Source: Thermoplasmata archaeon (lineage in GTDB: Archaea; Thermoplasmatota; Thermoplasmata; Lutacidiplasmatales; UBA184). Taken from it: DNA of 11,343 bases. Positions 1 through 6,737 of the stretch are shown in pieces. The stretch is taken from assembly GCA_022749905.1 (NCBI GenBank), contig JAKIWU010000030.1, positions 1-11,343 on the forward strand, given 5' to 3'. A model generated the notes under the pieces. It was not told the DNA's origin. It was given only the letters and a program-made list of their open reading frames with translations, and did not search any database. The stretch's first letter is position 1, and each line of letters starts with the position of its first letter. The translations under genes and the position numbers were made by a program.

Positions 1-336
1 GACCTCGAGCTCCTGTTCGAAAGCTTGGACCGCATGGCGAGCGCCCGCCCGCGTCGGCTCATGTTCAGTCATTTCGGAGAGAGCCCGGATGGCCCGTCTG
101 ACCTCACGGCGTATCGGCGGGCGGTCGAGGAGTGGCGGGATGTTGCTCTCTCCGCAGCACGAACGGATCCAAGCCCCCCAGCGATCGCGCGCGCGCTCCG
201 ACACTTTGAGGAACGCGCCGCGTCCGAGGCCGGGGGCGCACCTCCGGTTCCCGCCGAGGATCGGATCTCGGGCTACGACCTCGCCGCGCAAGGACTGCTC
301 CGGTATTTCCGGGTCCACGGACTCCTCCCGGGGTGA
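1..336 (+). CDS. Metallo-beta-lactamase-fold hydrolase, C-terminal fragment (5' end outside window)
   Basis: The reading frame is open from the first base, so the gene begins upstream; 111 codons plus TGA are visible. The fragment carries the motif RRLMFSHFG near visible residues 18-26. This matches the last metal-ligand histidine segment (SHFG or THFG) near the end of many archaeal and bacterial MBL-fold hydrolases, after which comes an all-helical tail. Here the tail is about 85 residues of alternating charged and Ala-rich helices ending in GLLRYFRVHGLLPG. The other zinc ligands (HxHxDH) would lie upstream and cannot be seen. The TGA overlaps the GTG of the following MFS gene by 4 nt (GTGA), so the two are probably co-transcribed and translationally coupled. 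Family assignment rests on one motif plus tail shape; the substrate is unknown. Confidence 0.6.
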   Translation, partial: DLELLFESLDRMASARPRRLMFSHFGESPDGPSDLTAYRRAVEEWRDVALSAARTDPSPPAIARALRHFEERAASEAGGAPPVPAEDRISGYDLAAQGLLRYFRVHGLLPG

Positions 337-1595
337 CGCGAGACGTGGAGCTGACCCGTTCCCGACGCCGCGTCGCAGCGGCGGCGCTCGTCGTCGCGCG
401 CATCGTCTACGCGTACAATTGGTACAACGTGGGCGCCGTCCTCCCCTTGATCGGGCGGTCCCTACACGCGGGCACAGCCGAGCTCGGGATCGTCCTTGGT
501 CTGTTCCTCGTGGGCGTCGCGATCTTCCAGATCCCGGCGGGACTCGCGAGTGTTCGGTACGGGGCACGAAAGGTCTCCCTCGGGGGGATCGCAGTCTTCG
601 GCGCCGCCGGGGTCGCCTCCGCGTTCGCTCCCACCTGGCAGGCTTTGGCCCTGCTCCGGTTCGTTGGGGGCGTCGGCGCCGCGTTCTTCTTCTCGCCCGC
701 CCTCAGCCTGATCGCGGCGTATTTCTCCGAATCGCGGCGGGGGCCGGTCGTCGGCCTCTACAACGGTGGCTTCAGCATCGGGGGCGCCCTCGGCCTGATC
801 ACAGGAGCCTCGCTGGGGGTCTCCCTCGGGTGGCCCTCGGCGCTCGGGTACGGTGGCGCGGCGTTGCTCTCCGCGACGCTCGTGGCCTGGATCGCCGTTC
901 CCAATCTCGCCGAGGGAATGGAAGGCTCGGGACGCGCGATGGTGCGGTCGACGGGCATGGCGGTCCTCCGGTCCCGATCGATCTGGGCACTCTCCCTCGC
1001 GATCACGGGCTTCTGGGGGGCCGTGTACGCCGTTGCCCAGTACTTCGTCGAGTACGCTCAGACCGTCCATCCGGCGTGGGGGATCGGCACCGCCGCCCTT
1101 CTCGCGACGCTCGTGGTCATTGTCTCGTTCCCCGGCGGACCCATCGGAGGCTGGATCGCCGAGCGCGGGTTCGATCGACGGTGGCAGATCGCGATCGCGG
1201 CGCTCGGCGCGAGCCTCCTCGTGGGCTTGATCCCCTTCGCGAGCCTCGCGGAGCTCTGGCCCCTGTTTGTCCTCCTAGGCTTCTTGGACGGGTTCGTCTT
1301 CGCGATCCTCTACCTGATCCCGACCTACCTACCGGAGACCCAAGGGGAAGGTCTCGCGCTCGGGGTGGCGGTCGTGAATTCGATCCAAGTGATCCTCGGG
1401 AGCGGCATCGCGATCGCCTTCGGGTTCATCGCCGAGCTCTCGGGATACACCTCGGCTTGGCTCTTCTCCGCCGTTCTCAGCGCCGCGCTCGTGCCACTCG
1501 TCCTGTTCGTCCAGCCGAGCCGCGCCGTGCGGCCCCCGCCCTTCGAGCAGTCCGCGGTCCCCGCGATCGGGGCGCCTCCGCATCGAGCACCGTGA
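333..1595 (+). CDS. Major facilitator superfamily (MFS) transporter
   Basis: A 420-residue integral membrane protein with about 12 hydrophobic segments, the normal length for a 12-TM MFS permease. After a short basic N-terminus, the first helix begins near residue 14. The motif-A loop between TM2 and TM3 is clear (GLASVRYGARK, residues 70-80), and its second-half counterpart is GGWIAERGFDRRW (272-284). The TM4 region is LLRFVGGVGAAFFFSPALSLIAAYF (108-131). A loop around 190-210 separates the halves. The GTG start overlaps the stop of the upstream MBL gene. The substrate cannot be read from the sequence. The last helix ends near residue 393, and the remaining about 27 residues are a Pro/Arg/Ala-rich tail encoded opposite the 3' end of pyk. 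Both genes may have lost an earlier stop here. Confidence 0.88.
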   Translation: MTRDVELTRSRRRVAAAALVVARIVYAYNWYNVGAVLPLIGRSLHAGTAELGIVLGLFLVGVAIFQIPAGLASVRYGARKVSLGGIAVFGAAGVASAFAPTWQALALLRFVGGVGAAFFFSPALSLIAAYFSESRRGPVVGLYNGGFSIGGALGLITGASLGVSLGWPSALGYGGAALLSATLVAWIAVPNLAEGMEGSGRAMVRSTGMAVLRSRSIWALSLAITGFWGAVYAVAQYFVEYAQTVHPAWGIGTAALLATLVVIVSFPGGPIGGWIAERGFDRRWQIAIAALGASLLVGLIPFASLAELWPLFVLLGFLDGFVFAILYLIPTYLPETQGEGLALGVAVVNSIQVILGSGIAIAFGFIAELSGYTSAWLFSAVLSAALVPLVLFVQPSRAVRPPPFEQSAVPAIGAPPHRAP

Positions 1596-2988
1596 CGAGG
1601 TTGGTCGGTCGACCTTCGATCGGATAGCCCGCCGTCAAGACGAACGGTGCGTCGGGCCGGGTCGTCGTCCGTCCCCCGAGGATTCGTCGCGCCAGGGCCC
1701 GGAGCTCGAGGAGGGAGAGATGGGCCGGCGACGCGTGCGCTTCGACGCCCCAGGTGAGCGAGAGCTGTCGGCGCGTCGCGGCCTGGGAGGAAAGCGCCAG
1801 GATCGGCGTGCTCGAGCGCCGGGTCGCAACGAGCCGTGCGGTCCGACCCGAGTGGGTCGGGGTGACGATGGCGGCAGCGCCCAGATCCTCGGCGAGCTCC
1901 ACGGCGGCGTCGGCGACGAAGCGCTCCGGGGCGGGATCCGAGGAAGCCGCCACGCGGATCGAGAGCTCGCCCCGGGCTGCTGCCTCCTCGGTCGTGCGGC
2001 AGATCCGGTCGAGCCATCCTACCGCTTCGATCGGGTACTGTCCTACGGCACTCTCCTCGCTCAACATCACGGCGTCCGCGCCGTCCAGGACCGCGTTCGC
2101 GACGTCGGTCGCTTCCGCCCGGGTCGGACGGGGGGAGGTGAGCATGCTGAGCAGCATCTGCGTCGCCACGATCACGATCCGGTGCGCGGAGTTCGCCTTG
2201 GCCACGAGTCGCTTCTGCTCGAAGGCGAGGCGCTCCAGGGGCACCTCAATCCCGAGATCGCCTCGTGCCACCATGATCCCGTCCGCTATGTCGAGGATCT
2301 CATCGACGCGTTCGAGCGCCTCCGCGCGTTCGATCTTCGCGATGATCCCCGTCGAGCTGTGGTCAAGCTGCGCGAGCTTCCTTCGGACACCCCGCACGTC
2401 CGCGGGCCCGCGGACAAAGGAGACCGCAACGAAATCGGCACCCCCCTCGAGACCGATGGCGAGATCCGCGCGGTCCTTGACGCCCAAGATCTCCGTCCGG
2501 AGATGGGCCCGCGGGAGGAAGAGCCCGGCATGGGAGGCGACCATCCCGCCGTGGACCACGCGGGTCAGGACGCTCTCCCGTTCGACCCGTTCGACGACCA
2601 GCTCCACGCTTCCGTCACCGAGCAGGAGGGGGTCGCCCACGCGAGCAGCGCGCGAGAGTTCCGGCAGAGTGACCGAGGCTCGTCGGGTGTCCCCGGTACG
2701 GCCTGAAGTATCGAGCCGCCACGTCGCTCCGTCCTCCAAACGCACGGCGGGCGGCGCGAGGGCCCCGATCCGGATCTTGGGGCCTTGCAGGTCCGCGACA
2801 ATCCCGACTTCACGGTGCAGCTTCGCTGCTTCACTTCGAATCCTTCGAAGGACCTGCCGGTGCTCGGTGTCCGATCCATGCGAGAAATTCAATCGGAACG
2901 CGTCGACGCCGGCTCCGAGGAGCCCTCGGAGCCTGCTGGGAGCGCTCGTGGCGGGCCCCACCGTCGCGAGAATCTTGGTTCGGCGCAC
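1477..2988 (-). CDS. pyk: Pyruvate kinase
   Basis: Pyruvate kinase transfers phosphate from phosphoenolpyruvate to ADP, the last step of glycolysis, in the cytoplasm. From the GTG at 2988 the protein is 503 residues and opens with RRTKILATVGPAT, the usual N-terminus of the family. FRLNFSHG (31-38) and ADLQGPKIRIG (65-75) lead into the B domain (about 76-165). The catalytic lysine lies in GIIAKIE (214-220), followed by MVARGDLGIEVP (239-250). TQML(L)SM (276-282) has Leu where TQMLESM is usual. PRPTRAEATDVANAVLDGAD and VMLSEESAVGQYP follow. The C-terminal domain ends at PTNLVTVL (461-468), where most pyruvate kinases stop. The extra 35 basic residues lie entirely opposite the 3' end of the MFS gene. 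The open frame extends upstream to 3123, but that would run into the tRNA gene and has no homology character. Confidence 0.95.
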   Translation of the reverse strand: MRRTKILATVGPATSAPSRLRGLLGAGVDAFRLNFSHGSDTEHRQVLRRIRSEAAKLHREVGIVADLQGPKIRIGALAPPAVRLEDGATWRLDTSGRTGDTRRASVTLPELSRAARVGDPLLLGDGSVELVVERVERESVLTRVVHGGMVASHAGLFLPRAHLRTEILGVKDRADLAIGLEGGADFVAVSFVRGPADVRGVRRKLAQLDHSSTGIIAKIERAEALERVDEILDIADGIMVARGDLGIEVPLERLAFEQKRLVAKANSAHRIVIVATQMLLSMLTSPRPTRAEATDVANAVLDGADAVMLSEESAVGQYPIEAVGWLDRICRTTEEAAARGELSIRVAASSDPAPERFVADAAVELAEDLGAAAIVTPTHSGRTARLVATRRSSTPILALSSQAATRRQLSLTWGVEAHASPAHLSLLELRALARRILGGRTTTRPDAPFVLTAGYPIEGRPTNLVTVLDAEAPRSRGPRTARRAGAARRGSAGRTGRVARARR

Positions 2989-3009
2989 GGTTGGCCCCTG
3001 CCTCCCGAA

Positions 3010-3016
3010 GCTAAAG
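3010..3016 (-). promoter_or_regulatory. Possible TATA-like element for pyk
   Basis: On the minus strand this reads CTTTAGC, one of the few A/T-rich spots in a very GC-rich spacer. Its centre lies about 25 nt upstream of the GTG of pyk, the spacing expected between an archaeal TATA box and a transcription start that would give a nearly leaderless mRNA. A GGGAGG lies about 12 nt before the start and could instead serve as a Shine-Dalgarno sequence if transcription starts further up. The call rests on position and base composition only. Confidence 0.25.
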
Positions 3017-3070
3017 GGTGGCGGGCAGGGGTCGGGCGGGCGGCGGTTTTCGAGTGAGCGCTCGGCAGGG

Positions 3071-3076
3071 TTATTG
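3071..3076 (+). promoter_or_regulatory. Possible TATA-like element for tRNA-Gln
   Basis: TTATTG sits about 28 nt upstream of the first base of tRNA-Gln in otherwise GC-rich sequence. This is near the TATA-to-start distance of archaeal stable-RNA promoters. It would drive transcription divergently from pyk. The motif is weak. Confidence 0.3.
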
Positions 3077-3101
3077 CCTCGTTCGAGCCGGTCACCGTCG
3101 C

Positions 3102-3174
3102 AGCCCCGTGGTGTAGTGGCCAAGCATGCTGGCCTTTGGAGCCGGCGACAGCGGTTCGAATCCGCTCGGGGCTA
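3102..3174 (+). tRNA. tRNA-Gln (anticodon TTG), archaeal type
   Basis: All 73 positions fold into a standard cloverleaf. The acceptor stem is AGCCCCG with CGGGGCT (7 bp), with discriminator A73. The D-stem is GTGT/GCAT with one G-U at each end. The anticodon stem is CTGGC/GCCGG around loop CTTTGGA, giving anticodon TTG. The variable loop is 4 nt (CGAC). The T-stem is AGCGG/CCGCT around TTCGAAT. The A1-U72 pair with A73 and the absence of an encoded CCA (the following bases are TGG) fit archaeal tRNA-Gln. There is no intron. Positions 3157-3172 of the 3' half recur downstream (see repeats). The gene is divergent from pyk and lies 132 bp before the cyclase-repeat gene. Confidence 0.96.
3157..3172 (+). 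repeat. tRNA-Gln 3'-end repeat, copy 1 (within the tRNA; candidate attachment site)
   Basis: The 16-mer CGAATCCGCTCGGGGC spans the end of the T-loop, the 3' side of the T-stem and most of the 3' acceptor strand. An identical copy is at 6738-6753 and a 15/16 copy at 4504-4519, all in direct orientation. tRNA 3' ends are the classic target of archaeal tyrosine-recombinase integration, which leaves a duplicated tRNA 3' segment at the far end of the insert. Attachment-site identity is inference. Confidence 0.5.
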
Positions 3175-3234
3175 TGGTTCGCATCCGACTGGGGCCATCC
3201 CCGCACCCGCGTGCCTTCTCGACGGCCTGCCGAA

Positions 3235-3257
3235 GGGGGGCTTCGCCTAAGCCTCCC
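3235..3257 (+). other. Strong hairpin between tRNA-Gln and the cyclase-repeat gene
   Basis: GGGGGGCTT (3235-3243) pairs with AAGCCTCCC (3249-3257) over 9 bp, with one G-U, around the 5-nt loop CGCCT. No T-run follows on either strand, so it does not look like a standard terminator. It lies 61 nt after the tRNA and 49 nt before the next start, and could be a processing, termination-enhancing or leader structure. Confidence 0.4.
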
Positions 3258-3306
3258 AGGATGGGGTCCCGCGCAACCTCTTGGTTGACACCGGGGTAGG
3301 GAGAGC

Positions 3307-4329
3307 GTGGGAGACCGAACCGCGTTCAAGGGTCTACTCGAGTCGCCCGAACCTTCCCTGAGGTGGAAAGCGAGGGTAGAAATTCTGGGTGAATCGCGTG
3401 ATTCCCGCATCGTGCGCCGACTCGAGCAAGAAGTGGCCCGCTCCCGTCGCGTCCGCTCCTTGCTGGAAGTGGAGGGGTGGCTCGAGCGGCCTGGCCGAGG
3501 CAGCGCGGTATATCACAAATGGCTCGGCGTCCAATGGGTGCTCGCCAGTCTTGCCGATTTGGGCTATCCACAGGGCGACGAACGGCTGAGAACCCTGGTG
3601 GACCGCGCGCTGCGGTGTTGGACAGCCCCCCACTACTTCGCCGACGTAGAGTGGGACTCCACTGGACGAGCGTATCGAGCTCGGGGGGTTCCCCTGATCG
3701 CCGGCCGCTCCCGTCGATGCGCATCCCAGCAGGGAAACGCGCTTCACTTCGCGACTGCCCTGGGTCTGACCGACGAACGGTGCGATCAGCTTGTCGAGCG
3801 ACTACTGCATTGGCAGTGGCCAGATGGGGGATGGAATTGCGACAAGGCTCGCTCGGCCGCTACATCGTCGTTCCATGAGACGTGGCTGCCGACATTGGGG
3901 CTTTGGGAGTACGGGGAACTCTCAGGCCGAACCGATGCCGGACTGGCCGCCCGCCGGGCAAGCGAAGTGTTCCTTCGTCGCCGGCTCTTTCGGAGGCAAG
4001 CTACGGGCCAGATCATCCGACCCGACTTCGTTCGGCTCCACTACCCACACTACTGGCACTACGACGTCCTCGCGGGACTCAAGGTGATGTTGCGACTGGG
4101 TCTACTGAGCGACCACCGATGCGAGGAGGGGCTGGACTTACTCGAGGCCAAGCGTCTTCCGGATGGTGGCTGGCCCGCTGAGGCTCGTTATTACGCCCGC
4201 ACGGACGGCCGAAATGGAGTTCGTGCCGAGCATACGAATTGGGCCGGGAGGAGCGTTCGTCAATCGAATCCCTGGATCACAGCCGACGTTCTCGCCATCC
4301 TCCGGCGGGCGGGACGGTGGGCCGCCTAG
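3307..4329 (+). CDS. Squalene-cyclase/prenyltransferase-repeat (alpha/alpha-toroid) protein of unknown function
   Basis: A 340-residue predicted soluble protein. It has QW-like repeat motifs WQWPDGGWNCD (169-179) and RLPDGGWPAEARYY (283-296), with LHYPHYWHYDVLAGL (244-258) between them. These are typical of a widespread family annotated as terpene cyclase/mutase-like or prenyltransferase-repeat proteins. The N-terminus LLESPEPSLRWKARVEILGES resembles that family's start, which supports the GTG at 3307; an in-frame TGA at 3286 excludes a longer form. I do not see the DxDD acid motif of squalene-hopene cyclases, and the chain is about half their length, so cyclase activity is doubtful. In the first 61 codons about 31% end in A or T, against about 15% for the start of the MFS gene, which suggests foreign origin. 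It stands alone, between the tRNA and a 301-bp intergenic stretch. Confidence 0.8.
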   Translation: MGDRTAFKGLLESPEPSLRWKARVEILGESRDSRIVRRLEQEVARSRRVRSLLEVEGWLERPGRGSAVYHKWLGVQWVLASLADLGYPQGDERLRTLVDRALRCWTAPHYFADVEWDSTGRAYRARGVPLIAGRSRRCASQQGNALHFATALGLTDERCDQLVERLLHWQWPDGGWNCDKARSAATSSFHETWLPTLGLWEYGELSGRTDAGLAARRASEVFLRRRLFRRQATGQIIRPDFVRLHYPHYWHYDVLAGLKVMLRLGLLSDHRCEEGLDLLEAKRLPDGGWPAEARYYARTDGRNGVRAEHTNWAGRSVRQSNPWITADVLAILRRAGRWAA

Positions 4330-4503
4330 TTCGACTTTGTCGGGAGCAGTTCAGAACTCCGGTCCCGACCCCACCCTCCGGTCCCCCTTGGAACGCCGGG
4401 ACTAGCAAAGAGTCCGGGGAATCGACCGAACGACCCACGATACGTCCGGGCTCGATAGCCCTCGCCCTGAAGCGGTGTATCCCCCTTACCCGGCAATTGC
4501 AGG

Positions 4504-4519
4504 CGAATCCGCTCGGAGC
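4504..4519 (+). repeat. tRNA-Gln 3'-end repeat, copy 2 (15/16)
   Basis: CGAATCCGCTCGGAGC differs from the tRNA segment at 3157-3172 by one base. It shares further sequence on its left with copy 3: over 4498-4519 versus 6732-6753, 20 of 22 positions agree, including a TGCA start not present in the tRNA. No tRNA fold can be built around it. It separates the cyclase-repeat gene from the hydrolase-AAA+ gene. Confidence 0.45.
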
Positions 4520-4587
4520 CATGGCCACCGAAAAGGGCCCCATTCGGGTCAACCCGGGACCGGTGCGGGAGATGCCGCCGATACCGT

Positions 4588-4606
4588 GCCCGCCCCGATC
4601 GCGGGC
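4588..4606 (-). terminator. Candidate terminator hairpin downstream of the hydrolase-AAA+ gene
   Basis: GCCCGC (4588-4593) and GCGGGC (4601-4606) form a perfect 6-bp stem around a 7-nt loop, beginning 25 nt beyond the stop codon at 4631. No T-tract follows, and archaeal termination depends mainly on T-rich sequence, so the function is uncertain. Confidence 0.3.
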
Positions 4607-4630
4607 CCGGGCGAGAGCCGGCCTTTCGCA

Positions 4631-6409
4631 TCACTCCGCGATCCCGATGTACGAGTTGATCAACTCGGGATGCAAGGTTTTGGTCTGAATCCAGAACTCC
4701 TTGTTCTCGGCATCTCCGGGATCGAACAGGTGGTCGTACTTGATTCGCTCTTCGCCCTCGGGTAGCCGTTCGACGCATCGGACAGCGACCTCGCGAAGTT
4801 GCCGGGCGCTGTCGAGTCGGGGGTTGCTGACGACGTAGTAGAGCGCCAATTTCTCGACCTCATGGACCGCGAGTCGATGGTCGCGGGCGGCTCGATCCAG
4901 CTGCGCCAGCACCACCGCGATCTTGTCGTCGATGGAGAGAGGCGGCACCGAGTACTCGTTGGCCCGAGGAATCCGGCTCAGCAGGTCTGTGCCTTTCGGT
5001 CGAGTCGAAATCCGCTGCTTCATTTCCGTCAGGCTGGACGCCGAGCTCCCGACTAGGACGACGCTCCGGGGTCGAGCCGGGTCGGTCGGCGGCTCGAGAT
5101 AGGGGAGCAACGCCTCGTACGGCCAGGCTTCGGTCGCCCGCGCGTCGATTTCATCGATCAAGCACAAGCACGGCCCCGAGGTTTTCCAAGCCTGCCCGAG
5201 TGCTGACCGGAATCCGGGCTCGTCCAAGCGAGCGAGGTTCAGCTCGACGTAGGTGAGGTCTCGCCCGACGGATTCGGCGATCTGCTGCACCAGGTAGGTC
5301 TTCCCGCTGCCCGGGGGTCCCCACACGAGATAACTTTCCCGCCCCAGCGTCTCGGACAGCAGCCCCGCTCGGAGGCCCTGTCGGAAGTCCTTGAGGGCGT
5401 TTCGAGTCCCCGAATCGAACCGTACGTAGCTCCCCGCGACTCGGAAATCAGCGATCAGGAGGCGGTTCGAGCCAGAGATCACCTGTCGAGCTTGAGCGAG
5501 CTCGGCCTCGCTGAGGCTCGGCGGCGCGGAGTCCGCGATCTTCCGCGTGGAGACTGCGGGGACCCCGACGAAGGTTCGGATCTCCTCGAGGAATCGAGCC
5601 CAGGCGGGCTCCGACTCCAGCAGGATGTGGTTCCGACCCTCCAGCGGGACGAACCTAGAGCCCGGGATCAACGCGGCGAGTTGCCGCCCGAGTTCGAACG
5701 GCACCACTCGGTCGTCCTTTGCGTGGAGAATCAGGGTGGGGACCGAGACCTGTGGGAGAATCCTTAGGACGTCGATCTGGCTGAACGCCTCGTCGAACTT
5801 CAGGGCGTTTTCGGTCGAGCAGGAGACTTTTTGGAGCACATTGAACCATCGCATCTGTTCCACGGATGCCTCCGGGATGAACTTGGTCGTGAACATCTGA
5901 CGAAACGTCGGCTCGTCACGGCCCCAGCCCAGTTCCATTAGTCGGTGCATGGCCTTGCGGATCTCCGCTTCCTCGGGATGCTGGGGGCGCTTCGCCCACC
6001 CGAGAGCGTACGCCCCGTAGAGGATCAGATGCGAGACCCGGTCGGGGTGGCGAGCCGCGTACGCGATGCTCACCGGGCCGCCTTGGGAGATCCCCAACAG
6101 CGCGAAGCGCCGCAAGCCCAGGGAATCGACCACCGTCTCGAGGTCTCGCACCCACGCGTCGAAGGTGAAGCTCGGGACATCCCAGTCCGAGAGGCCGAGG
6201 CCGCGTTCGTCGTAGCGCACGAGCTCGTGGTCGCGAGAGAGATCCCGAATCCAAGGCCGCCAAACTGGACTTTCGAGATCGAACGAAAGATGGCTCAGGT
6301 AGTGAGCCGCCCGAACGAGTGGATACCCACTTCCCGTCGTGGAATAGGCAAGGTTCACCCGGTCCGTGGAGGAACAGAAACGAATCTGCAGGGAGGACGC
6401 CGCCGGCAT
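4631..6409 (-). CDS. Alpha/beta-hydrolase fused to an AAA+ ATPase
   Basis: A 592-residue two-domain protein. Residues 8-282 are an alpha/beta-hydrolase of the type found at the N-terminus of adenylate cyclases and LuxR- or BTAD-type regulators: IRFCSSTDRVNLAY, then LVRYDERGLGLSDWD. The nucleophile elbow is GISQGG with Ser108, the acid Asp232 or Asp233 in HAKDDRVVP, and the base His261 in GRNHILLE. A linker of about 40 residues follows. Residues 330-560 form an AAA+ module: Walker A GPPGSGKT (364-371), Walker B LCLIDEID (415-422), sensor-1-like VVLVGSS (450-456), candidate arginine fingers R479/R482, and a sensor-2-like SARQLRE (534-540). All catalytic residues are present, so both domains look active. 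No transmembrane segment or DNA-binding domain is visible. ATG 6409 lies just before the conserved start. Third codon positions are A/T-richer (about 32% in a 66-codon sample) than in MFS or DUF2252. Ligand and partner are unknown. Confidence 0.88.
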   Translation of the reverse strand: MPAASSLQIRFCSSTDRVNLAYSTTGSGYPLVRAAHYLSHLSFDLESPVWRPWIRDLSRDHELVRYDERGLGLSDWDVPSFTFDAWVRDLETVVDSLGLRRFALLGISQGGPVSIAYAARHPDRVSHLILYGAYALGWAKRPQHPEEAEIRKAMHRLMELGWGRDEPTFRQMFTTKFIPEASVEQMRWFNVLQKVSCSTENALKFDEAFSQIDVLRILPQVSVPTLILHAKDDRVVPFELGRQLAALIPGSRFVPLEGRNHILLESEPAWARFLEEIRTFVGVPAVSTRKIADSAPPSLSEAELAQARQVISGSNRLLIADFRVAGSYVRFDSGTRNALKDFRQGLRAGLLSETLGRESYLVWGPPGSGKTYLVQQIAESVGRDLTYVELNLARLDEPGFRSALGQAWKTSGPCLCLIDEIDARATEAWPYEALLPYLEPPTDPARPRSVVLVGSSASSLTEMKQRISTRPKGTDLLSRIPRANEYSVPPLSIDDKIAVVLAQLDRAARDHRLAVHEVEKLALYYVVSNPRLDSARQLREVAVRCVERLPEGEERIKYDHLFDPGDAENKEFWIQTKTLHPELINSYIGIAE

Positions 6410-6444
6410 CGCGCGTGCGAGGCGTTACCGACTGAGGGTCGAAG

Positions 6445-6450
6445 CTTAAG
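6445..6450 (-). promoter_or_regulatory. Possible TATA-like element for the hydrolase-AAA+ gene
   Basis: The palindromic CTTAAG is the most A/T-rich spot upstream of ATG 6409 and is centred about 38 nt from it. This predicts a transcript start about 10-12 nt before the codon, with a very short leader. No clear Shine-Dalgarno sequence is seen, consistent with a near-leaderless mRNA. Confidence 0.3.
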
Positions 6451-6480
6451 GCTCGCGGCTCGGAATTCTCACCTGACCTC

Positions 6481-6575
6481 CCCCGGCCCTGCGGAGAAAG
6501 CCCGGGGTGAGGGTCGAACGGCCACCCTCGAACACGACCGTCGGAGTCGGGGTCCGAGGTTCCCCCGACCGACGG
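6481..6575. other. Three consecutive hairpins (candidate structured RNA or control region)
   Basis: Stem 1 is CCCCGG (6481-6486) with CCGGGG (6502-6507). Stem 2 is GAGGGT (6509-6514) with ACCCTC (6524-6529). Stem 3 is two-part: CCGTC (6538-6542) with GACGG (6571-6575), enclosing GTCGGGG (6546-6552) with CCCCGAC (6563-6569) around a 10-nt loop. A further 6-bp stem CCGAGC/GCTCGG lies at 6599-6604 and 6630-6635. All helices are perfect within the stated segments. The cluster lies upstream of the hydrolase-AAA+ promoter, so it would need its own transcript to act as RNA. No known riboswitch class is recognised, and GC-rich DNA forms chance stems. Confidence 0.35.
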
Positions 6576-6737
6576 AGTCTGAAACCTACCTCGACGGCCC
6601 GAGCGCCGCATCCGGCCAGCTGGTCCGAAGCTCGGTCAGGCGCGGAAGCCCCCAGAGCCCGAATCCCCGTGAGCCAAGACTCCCAACGCGAGCCGGGAGA
6701 GCCTCAGAACGGTAGCCCGAAGGCATGGAGCTGCACG

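Larger units (their letters stand above)
4330..4630. other. Intergenic region between convergent genes, with repeat copy 2 and several hairpins
   Basis: No convincing gene is seen in these 301 bp. They hold an imperfect hairpin CC(G)GGACT...AGTCCGG at 4396-4417 about 67 nt after the cyclase-repeat stop, a small hairpin GGGCT-CGAT-AGCCC at 4448-4461, the tRNA-derived repeat copy at 4504-4519, and a 6-bp hairpin at 4588-4606. This is much longer than the other convergent gaps here (31 and 127 bp), which fits inserted or decayed DNA. Confidence 0.5.

Noticed and set aside
89..1627. A long plus-strand open frame in a second frame across the MFS gene
   Set aside because: The product is Arg/Pro/Gly-rich with no motif. 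It is a shadow of the MFS gene caused by scarce stop codons in GC-rich DNA.
2989..3123. N-terminal extension of pyruvate kinase up to 3123
   Set aside because: It would overlap the tRNA-Gln gene and adds 45 Pro/Arg-rich residues before the family's normal N-terminus (RRTKILATVGPAT).
1720..3250. Long plus-strand open frames opposite pyruvate kinase
   Set aside because: They are the antisense of a clearly conserved gene and encode low-complexity Ser/Arg-rich products without homology character.
4440..4520. A second, degenerate tRNA around repeat copy 2
   Set aside because: Only the T-arm/acceptor 3' part resembles a tRNA. No matching 5' acceptor strand, D-arm or anticodon arm could be built, and the T-loop TTC is missing.
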